A stretch of DNA of 64,000 nucleotides from Bifidobacterium xylocopae (lineage in GTDB: Bacteria; Actinomycetota; Actinomycetes; Actinomycetales; Bifidobacteriaceae), in contig NZ_PDCH01000002.1 of NCBI RefSeq assembly GCF_003315615.1, positions 124,001 to 188,000 of the forward strand, in the 5' to 3' direction. The notes beneath the pieces were generated by a model that worked only from the letters and a program-made list of their open reading frames with translations, did not search any database and was not told the origin of the DNA. Within the stretch, counting starts at the first letter, position 1; the number at the start of each line of letters is the position of its first letter. Made by a program: the position numbers and the translations under genes. This document shows positions 58,027 to 64,000 of this stretch, piece by piece.

Positions 58027-59844
58027 ATGAAATCCACAGCACTACGCATGTCATCGCTCTTTTTGCGCACCCTTCGCGAGGACCCGGCGGACGCAGACGT
58101 CGACTCGGCCCGGCTCCTGCAGCGTGCCGGTTACATCCGCAAGGCTGCCCCGGGTGTCTGGACCTGGCTTCCGCTTGGACTGCGCGTCCTGAAGAAGGTG
58201 GAGGGCATCGTCCGTGAGGAGATCGAAGGTATCGGCGCCCAGGAGGTCCACTTCCCGGCCCTGCTGCCCCGAGAGCCCTACGAGGCCACCCACCGCTGGG
58301 AGGAGTACGGCGATAACATCTTCCGACTCAAGGACCGCCACGGGGCCGACTACCTGCTGGCGCCCACGCACGAGGAGATGTTCACCCTCCTGGTCAAGGA
58401 CCTGTATTCGTCATACAAGGACCTGCCGGTCTCGCTCTATCAGATCCAGACCAAGTACCGCGACGAGTTCCGCCCCCGTGCGGGTCTGGTACGCGGTCGG
58501 GAGTTCATCATGAAGGATGCCTACTCCTTCACGATCGACGAGGAGGGTCTGCGCAAGGCCTATCAGGATGAGCGCGGCGCCTACGAACGCATCTTCCGCC
58601 GCCTGGGCGTCGACTACGTCATCGTGCATGCGGTCTCCGGGCCCATGGGCGGTTCCGAGTCCGAGGAGTTCCTGGCGCCGTTGGCCATCGGCGAGGACAC
58701 CTTCGCGCTCGCCCCCTCCGGTAAGGCCTGGAACGTCGAGGCGCTGACAACGCCGGCAGTTCAGGATGTGGACCATTCCTCAACGCCCGCGATGGAGGCG
58801 CGTGAGACTCCGGATTCAAAGACCATCGAGGCCCTGGTGGCGCAGGCCAACGCCCTTTACCCGCGTTCCGATGGCGCCGAATGGACCGCCGCCGACACGT
58901 TGAAGAACCTGATCATCGCGGTTAAGCACGTCGAGGATGAGGAGCACGAGAAGCCCTGGCGCGAGATTGTCGCCATCGGCCTGCCCGGCGACCGCCAGGT
59001 GGACATGAAGCGGCTGGAGGCCCAGTTCGCGCCGGCCGAGATCGAGGAAGCCACCGAGGAGGACCTGAAGGCCCACCCCGAGTTCGTCAAGGGCTACATC
59101 GGACCCATGGCGCTTGGCCCACAGGCGCGCGAAAAGGAGGGCATCGCCGAGCCGGCGCGCTACCTGATGGATGCTCACGTGGCCCGAGGTTCGGCCTGGA
59201 TCACCGGTGCCGATCAGGAGGGTATGCACATCTTCAACGCCGTCTATGGCCGCGATTTCGAGTCGGATGGCACGGTCGAAGCGGTCGAGGTGCGTCAGGG
59301 CGACATGAGCCCGGACGGTTCAGGGCCTTTGAGTTTCCAACGTGGCGTGGAAATTGGCCAGGTCTTCCAGCTGGGCCTGAAGTATTCGAACGCTCTGGGC
59401 CTGAAGGTCCTGGACCAGAACGGCAAGGCCGTGCCGGTCTGGATGGGCTGCTACGGCATCGGTGTCTCCCGCGTCCTGGCCTGCATCGCCGAGGCCCACC
59501 ACGACGAGCGCGGTCTGGCCTGGCCCGCCGCCGTGGCCCCCGCCCAGGTCCATCTGATGGCTACCGGTAAGAAAGCCGAGGCCTTCGATGCCGCCGAGCA
59601 GCTGGTGTCCGAGCTGGAGGAACGCGGCATCGAGGTCATCTACGACGACCGACCCAAGGTCTCCCCAGGCGTCAAGTTCAAGGATGCCGAACTCCTGGGC
59701 GTGCCACTGGTGGCCATCGCCGGTCGTGACACCATAGCCAACGGCACCATAGAAATCCGCAACCGGGACGGCTCCGACTCCGTCCAGGTCCCCGCAGCCG
59801 AGACCGCTCAGACCCTGGCTGATCGCATAGCGGCCCTGCGATAG
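58027..59844 (+). CDS. proS: Prolyl-tRNA synthetase, bacterial type
   Basis: The 605-residue class II synthetase has the [19 protein letters not shown] start, motif 2 [27 protein letters not shown], and an insertion domain of the YbaK-like editing type (about residues 230-380). Motif 3 is [14 protein letters not shown], and the anticodon-binding domain follows. It charges tRNA-Pro. The ATG at 58027 is preceded by TATTCT at 58013-58018 and a poorly spaced GGGG, so a short or leaderless message is likely. A strong terminator follows the gene. Confidence 0.96.
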   Translation: MKSTALRMSSLFLRTLREDPADADVDSARLLQRAGYIRKAAPGVWTWLPLGLRVLKKVEGIVREEIEGIGAQEVHFPALLPREPYEATHRWEEYGDNIFRLKDRHGADYLLAPTHEEMFTLLVKDLYSSYKDLPVSLYQIQTKYRDEFRPRAGLVRGREFIMKDAYSFTIDEEGLRKAYQDERGAYERIFRRLGVDYVIVHAVSGPMGGSESEEFLAPLAIGEDTFALAPSGKAWNVEALTTPAVQDVDHSSTPAMEARETPDSKTIEALVAQANALYPRSDGAEWTAADTLKNLIIAVKHVEDEEHEKPWREIVAIGLPGDRQVDMKRLEAQFAPAEIEEATEEDLKAHPEFVKGYIGPMALGPQAREKEGIAEPARYLMDAHVARGSAWITGADQEGMHIFNAVYGRDFESDGTVEAVEVRQGDMSPDGSGPLSFQRGVEIGQVFQLGLKYSNALGLKVLDQNGKAVPVWMGCYGIGVSRVLACIAEAHHDERGLAWPAAVAPAQVHLMATGKKAEAFDAAEQLVSELEERGIEVIYDDRPKVSPGVKFKDAELLGVPLVAIAGRDTIANGTIEIRNRDGSDSVQVPAAETAQTLADRIAALR

Positions 59845-59864
59845 GGGGAATCTGGAATAAACGC

Positions 59865-59902
59865 GGGGTGGGTGCAGGTTTATGGCACCCACCCCCTTTT
59901 TG
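59865..59902 (+). terminator. Intrinsic terminator of proS
   Basis: GGGGTGGGTGC and GCACCCACCCC form a perfect 11-bp stem with a 9-base loop, followed by CTTTTTGTTT. Confidence 0.95.
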
Positions 59903-60152
59903 TTTGCCGACGGCCACCGGTTCATCCTCTTAGGCATATGTTCTTGGCCCCGACAAGTGATGATGGCGCATTAGCGTACCCCCCCCCCCCCAAGTATTCC
60001 TATCGCATATGTGACGGGAACAGGCTGCCTGCCTTGGTGCTTGTCGGTTGCAGGCCCAATATCGTAGAAGCCTGATGATGCACACGCCCTGATGCGCCGG
60101 TGCTCGGCAACTTATACGCGGCGCCGTAGGGCGGACGGGGGGCGAATCGCGC
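59903..60152. other. Gap between proS and exonuclease III
   Basis: These 250 bp hold no ORF with a ribosome-binding site. The notable element is the C13 tract listed separately. A direct link to the convergent xthA gene is not evident. Confidence 0.45.
59979..59991 (+). repeat. Poly-C tract (C13)
   Basis: Thirteen consecutive C residues lie between the proS terminator and the 3' end of xthA. It is the longest homopolymer in the window and lies outside any gene. Confidence 0.9.
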
Positions 60153-61025
60153 TTACGGCTCGAAGGTGAGCTCCAGGGGGAGGTGGTCCTGGCGCTCACC
60201 GGTGTCGAGGGGGCGGCAGGAGGTGATGGACTTGGCGACCCGGTCAGAGGACAGCCAGTAGTCGATCCTCCAGCCGGAGTTATGGGCCTTGGCGGTGGGG
60301 ACGCGCTGGGCGAACCAGGTGTAGATGGACCGCTCCTCACGCCCGTCCTTGAAGGTGGGCGACGCATCGCCGTGCAGGAGGCGGAAGGAGTCGGTGAAAC
60401 CGGCATCCAGGAGCTTTCCGAAGTGAGCGCGTTCCTCGTCGGTGAAACCGGCTGAATGGTGGTTGGACTGTGGGTTGGCGAGGTCGATCTCGTCGTGGGC
60501 CACGTTGAAGTCGCCGCCGACGAAGACCGGCAGGCGCTTGTCGAGCCGACGGAGATAGTCGCGGAAACGGTCGTCCCAAACCTGGCGGGCCTTGAGCCGG
60601 ATCAGACCGTTGCCCGAGTTCGGCGTGTAGACCGTGACCACGTAGAAATCCGGGAATTCGAGCGTCAGCACCCGCCCTTCGGAGTCCATGGTGTCGGGGG
60701 CGCCGATTTGCGGCCGTTCCACATCGGGGGAGGGCAGGGACTTCTTGTAGAGCATCATAGTGCCTGCGTAGCCCTTGCGGGCCGGGGGCTCGGACGTGTT
60801 GTAGACGATCTCGTAGTCAGGGAAGCGCTGGCGCAGAATGCCCAGCAGCATATCGGTCTTCTTGGGGACCGAGGAGTTGAGCTTGGTCTCCTGGATGGCG
60901 AAGACATCAGGGCTGGCCTGGGCCACCTCTTCGACGACGGCCTGCGACAGGGCGCTACGGTCGCTGGAGCCGGCCAGTGCGGCGTTCAGGGAGTCGATGT
61001 TCCAGGAGATGAACTTGTAGGCCAT
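60153..61025 (-). CDS. xthA: Exodeoxyribonuclease III
   Basis: The 290-residue EEP-fold nuclease has ISWNIDSLNAAL, FAIQETKL (Mg-binding Glu), YTPNSGNGL, GGDFNVAHDEIDLANP, and the final WRIDYWLSSDR and DHLPLELTF (catalytic Asp-His). It acts as an AP endonuclease and 3' exonuclease in base-excision repair. The ATG at 61025 follows AGAGAGGACC; an upstream in-frame codon at 61043 is less likely. Confidence 0.94.
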   Translation of the reverse strand: MAYKFISWNIDSLNAALAGSSDRSALSQAVVEEVAQASPDVFAIQETKLNSSVPKKTDMLLGILRQRFPDYEIVYNTSEPPARKGYAGTMMLYKKSLPSPDVERPQIGAPDTMDSEGRVLTLEFPDFYVVTVYTPNSGNGLIRLKARQVWDDRFRDYLRRLDKRLPVFVGGDFNVAHDEIDLANPQSNHHSAGFTDEERAHFGKLLDAGFTDSFRLLHGDASPTFKDGREERSIYTWFAQRVPTAKAHNSGWRIDYWLSSDRVAKSITSCRPLDTGERQDHLPLELTFEP

Positions 61026-61364
61026 GTCTGGTCCTCTCTGCATTGATGTGCGACCTCCAGTCTAGGCAGCGCAGCTGACCGGTTGGCTGGAACCTATCCG
61101 GCGACTTATCCACCGGTATGGGCCGATGTTCCATGTTCGACCACATTCTCCGGCCGGGATGTGGCTGTGCCCGGTGACGGTGCACCATGGTGCCTACCGC
61201 GCGGTCCGGGCCGCAAGTGGTTGGTCGTGGCGGGCCGTGGGTTGAAGCTGCCACCGCCGGTCGACCTGCTCGGTCCCGCGGTCCACTCCGTTGCAGACGG
61301 GCGGTGTGGAGCGATGCAGTGACAGCGGTGTGCACAAGGGAAATGGGAATCGGAAGGAACGAAG
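61026..61364. other. Divergent intergenic region between xthA and ssb
   Basis: 339 bp hold both promoters. TAGACT on the minus strand (61059-61064) may be the xthA -10. I see no structured RNA or strong palindrome that would suggest joint control. Confidence 0.4.
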
Positions 61365-61955
61365 ATGGCAATGCACCAGACGAAAATGACGATGACGGGT
61401 TTCGTGGGAAAGGACCCCGTTTCGATAGGACGTGAGGGGGCCACTCCGGTCTGCACCTTCCGCCTGGGGTCCAGCGACGGTTATTACGATGCGAAAACCC
61501 GGGCCTGGCGGGAGTTCCCGACCACCTGGATGACGGTCAAGGCCTTCAAGGCCCTGGCCAACAACGTGCTCCAATCGGTCCACAAGGGCGACCCCGTCCT
61601 GGTCACCGGTTCGGTATCCACGGAGGAATGGGTCAAGGATGGGGCCAAACGCAGCTCCCTTGTCCTGGAGGCGGAGAGCATCGGACATGACCTGAGCATG
61701 GGGGTCTCGGGCTTCCGTAGGGTCAGAGCGGGATCGCCGACGGAGGGGAGTGCTGGTCCTCCCTCAGTGCAACAGGCGTCTGTAGGCCGGGATGGGGCGG
61801 GTTGGAGGCAAAAGGCGCAGGATGACGATGCGTCCGTATCCACCGGATCGGACGGGCCTGCGATGGACCCGTTTTCCGGCCATGACCCGATGGCTCTGAC
61901 CGGCGACAGCCCGGATATGCGGAAGACGTCCGGCCCGGCCGTGGACGTCTTCTGA
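61365..61955 (+). CDS. ssb: Single-stranded DNA-binding protein, secondary paralogue
   Basis: The first ~110 residues form an OB fold of the SSB type: MTGFVGKDPVSIGREGATPVCTFRLGSSDGYYD, WMTVKAFKALANNVLQSVHKGDPVLVTGSV. The C-terminal ~80 residues are low-complexity Gly/Ser/Asp. The end is SGPAVDVF, not the DDxPF acidic tip that binds repair partners, so it is probably a secondary SSB and not the essential rpsF-linked one. GGAAGG precedes the ATG. Confidence 0.86.
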   Translation: MAMHQTKMTMTGFVGKDPVSIGREGATPVCTFRLGSSDGYYDAKTRAWREFPTTWMTVKAFKALANNVLQSVHKGDPVLVTGSVSTEEWVKDGAKRSSLVLEAESIGHDLSMGVSGFRRVRAGSPTEGSAGPPSVQQASVGRDGAGWRQKAQDDDASVSTGSDGPAMDPFSGHDPMALTGDSPDMRKTSGPAVDVF

Positions 61956-61995
61956 TTACGGATGGCAGGGAACAGCCGGGCCGGGCGGCGGACGG

Positions 61996-64000
61996 TCACC
62001 AGATGCTGACGCGCTCCTGAGGTTCCCGCCACATCCGATCGTCCTTGGTCACGTTGAAGGCCTCGTAGAACTTCTCTACATTGGAGACGATTCCGTTGGT
62101 GCGGAACTCGGCCGGTGAATGCGGGTCGATCTGCAGGTACTGCTCGGCCAGTTCGTCGCGCTCCTTGGACCGCCAGATGGATGCGTATGAAAGGAAGAAA
62201 CGCTGCAGGCCGGTGTAGCCGTCCATCTTGCCGGCCCGCGACAGGGCATGGGAGATGCCTTCAGGGGAGGCGTCCTGGTCGATGCCCGCATCCTTCTGCA
62301 GGGCGAAGGCGTAGGCCTTGAGCGCGATGTTGACGCCGCCCAGGTCGCCGATGTTCTCGCCGATGGTCAATGCGCCGTTGACGTGTGGGACTTTGTCGGG
62401 GGTATCGGCGTATTTGTCGGCCAACTGCTGGGGGGTGAAGCCGTTGTATTGCGCAATCAGTTTGCCCGTGCGCCCTTCGAAGTTGGCGCGGTCCTGCTCG
62501 GTCCACCAATCATGCAGGCGGCCGTCGCCGTCGTACTTGCTGCCCTGATCGTCGAAACCGTGGCCGATCTCATGACCGATCACGGAGCCGATGCCTCCAT
62601 AGTTGGCAGCGTCGTCCGCCTCTGGATTGAAGAAGGGGGGTTGCAGTATGGCGGCCGGGAAGACGATCACATTGAGTGAGGGCTCATAGTACGCGTTGAC
62701 GGTCTGCGGGGTCATCAGCCACTCGTCCTTGTCGACCGGCCGGCCCGCCTTGGCGAATTGATAGCCGGACTCGTACAGGGCCGCGCGTTCCATGTTCTCC
62801 ACAAGGCTCGCCTCGGCTGCAGGACGGAAGGCCGTGTAGTCGCGCCACTTGCGTGTGTATCCGATCTTGGGTTCGAACTTGGACAGCTTGTCCAACGCCT
62901 TGGCCTTGGTGGCCTCGCCCAGCCAGTCGGAGGTGGAGATCGAGGCACGGTAGGCGTCGATCAGGTTGGCTACCAACTCCTCCATACGTTCCTTGGAGGA
63001 CTCGGGGAAGTGGCGCTTGACGTATTCCATGCCGACTTCCTCGCCGCAGACCCCGTTGACCAGGGAGACGGCACGCTTCCAGCGGTCGCGCATCTGGGTG
63101 GTGCCGGAGAGGACCTTGCCATAGAAGTCGAAGGCGGTCTGGTCGAAGTCCTGGCTCAGGTAGGAGGCCTGGCCGACCAGCGTGTGCACACGGGCCCACA
63201 GCTTCAAATCCTCCAGGTCGCTGGCCTGCCAGAGGGTATTGAGACCTTCCAGGAAACTGGGCTCATGGACGATCGTATGGGCCATGGCTCGCATGATGTC
63301 GACAGGCTGGGCTTGTGCCCCCTCGGTGGTGTCGTAGGCTTTCTGCCAGGCCAGCGTCCACGCTTCGATGTCCAGCTGGGACAGCGTGGCCTTCAGTTCG
63401 GAGAAAGCGGTGGGGTTGTATGTCTTGTCCTCGTCACGGGTGGAGACGTTGTCCCAGTGCTGGGCGGCGATCCGGGTCTCGAAGGCCATGAACCGGCCGG
63501 CCTGCTCCCGGCCTTGGGCCTCGTTGTCCGCGTATCCGGCCAGTTGGAGCAGACGGGAGACCATCGTCACATAGCCCTGGCGGATCGGCTCGTAGCGGTC
63601 CTCCCGATAATAGGCCTCGTCGGGAAGGCCGATGCCGCCTTGGGCGATGTGGATGACGTTGTGCTCCGGGTCACCGGGGTCGCCATAGACACCCATGTCG
63701 AACAGATCGGGGCCGCCGGCTGGGCTCATTGATCCCAGTAGTTTGGTCAGGGTCGGCTTGTCCGATACGGCGTCGATGGCCTTCAGCCGGGGGAGCAGGG
63801 GGTCGAGGCCTGCACGCTCGATCGCGTCCGTGTCAAGGAAGGAGCGGTATATGATCGCCGATTTGGCGGCCGGGCTGTCAGGGTCCTCCAGGATATCGCG
63901 AATCTGCGCCTGGGCGTCCTCGGCCAGCTGGTCGAAGGAGCCGAATCGGGAGCGGTCGGCCGGCAGGTCGTAGGTGTCGATCCAGGGGCCGTTGACGAAA
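61996..64000 (-). CDS. pepO: M13 family metallopeptidase PepO (partial, runs off the right edge)
   Basis: The frame runs from the window edge to the stop at 61996. It has the zinc site SVIGHEIGHGFDDQG (HExxH), the third-ligand region GALTIGENIGDLGGVNIA and NAYYEPSLNVIVFPAAIL, all typical of neprilysin-like M13 peptidases. The closing sequence EPQERVSIW is the family C terminus. PepO cleaves short peptides in the cytoplasm. At least 668 residues are present and the N terminus is outside the window. An ATG at 63729 is internal. Confidence 0.93.
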   Translation of the reverse strand, partial: FVNGPWIDTYDLPADRSRFGSFDQLAEDAQAQIRDILEDPDSPAAKSAIIYRSFLDTDAIERAGLDPLLPRLKAIDAVSDKPTLTKLLGSMSPAGGPDLFDMGVYGDPGDPEHNVIHIAQGGIGLPDEAYYREDRYEPIRQGYVTMVSRLLQLAGYADNEAQGREQAGRFMAFETRIAAQHWDNVSTRDEDKTYNPTAFSELKATLSQLDIEAWTLAWQKAYDTTEGAQAQPVDIMRAMAHTIVHEPSFLEGLNTLWQASDLEDLKLWARVHTLVGQASYLSQDFDQTAFDFYGKVLSGTTQMRDRWKRAVSLVNGVCGEEVGMEYVKRHFPESSKERMEELVANLIDAYRASISTSDWLGEATKAKALDKLSKFEPKIGYTRKWRDYTAFRPAAEASLVENMERAALYESGYQFAKAGRPVDKDEWLMTPQTVNAYYEPSLNVIVFPAAILQPPFFNPEADDAANYGGIGSVIGHEIGHGFDDQGSKYDGDGRLHDWWTEQDRANFEGRTGKLIAQYNGFTPQQLADKYADTPDKVPHVNGALTIGENIGDLGGVNIALKAYAFALQKDAGIDQDASPEGISHALSRAGKMDGYTGLQRFFLSYASIWRSKERDELAEQYLQIDPHSPAEFRTNGIVSNVEKFYEAFNVTKDDRMWREPQERVSIW

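Overview
The window looks like a chromosomal segment of a Bifidobacterium-like actinobacterium. It is high-GC and carries tilS-hpt-ftsH followed by a folate gene and a DUF3180 gene, a C+ type L31, an MprF-like DUF2156 protein, an M13 peptidase PepO and a TrkA_C-tailed ClcA. I inferred this from gene content and order only; species was not determined.

Layout. 1-8.4 kb: housekeeping block (dacB end, tilS, hpt, ftsH, a degenerate folB-folK fusion, DUF3180, tesB, ettA). 8.8-15.4 kb: YkoE-like ECF S component, peptide-type solute-binding lipoprotein, CAT-anticodon tRNA, clcA, a 0.9-kb gap holding a candidate large structured ncRNA on the minus strand, rpmE and prfA. 15.9-29.4 kb: lower-GC accessory stretch with prmC, a MazG-like pyrophosphohydrolase, a ruined DUF262/DUF1524 restriction-like gene, a four-gene ABC-3C-like (SMC ATPase) defence locus whose effector is split across frames, and a 1.6-kilo-residue single-chain type ISP restriction-modification enzyme. 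29.5-36.3 kb: nucleoside/ribose-type catabolic cluster (HTH-fused PfkB paralogue lacking the catalytic Asp, intact PfkB kinase, TrpF-like barrel, Fe-dependent alcohol dehydrogenase, nucleoside hydrolase, MFS transporter). 36.4-48.6 kb: transporters, alkyladenine glycosylase, tRNA-Arg, Fur/Zur-family regulator, MprF-like protein with a membrane alpha/beta hydrolase, an orphan ZnuA-like lipoprotein and an LtaS-like sulfatase. 48.8-64 kb: metNIQ, tsaC, wecA-like, guaB, orn, PIF1-like helicase, broken GNAT, proS, exonuclease III, a short SSB and pepO running off the end.

How parts work together. The 29.5-36.3 kb cluster reads as import of a (modified) nucleoside, hydrolysis, phosphorylation and two further steps (TrpF-like isomerisation and Fe-ADH redox), controlled by a kinase-derived DNA-binding protein; this combination is the best candidate for an undescribed pathway. 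The defence stretch combines one intact RM enzyme with two decayed or interrupted systems. The folate gene appears to have lost catalytic residues in both halves, and folE/folP are not next to it, suggesting local decay of folate synthesis.
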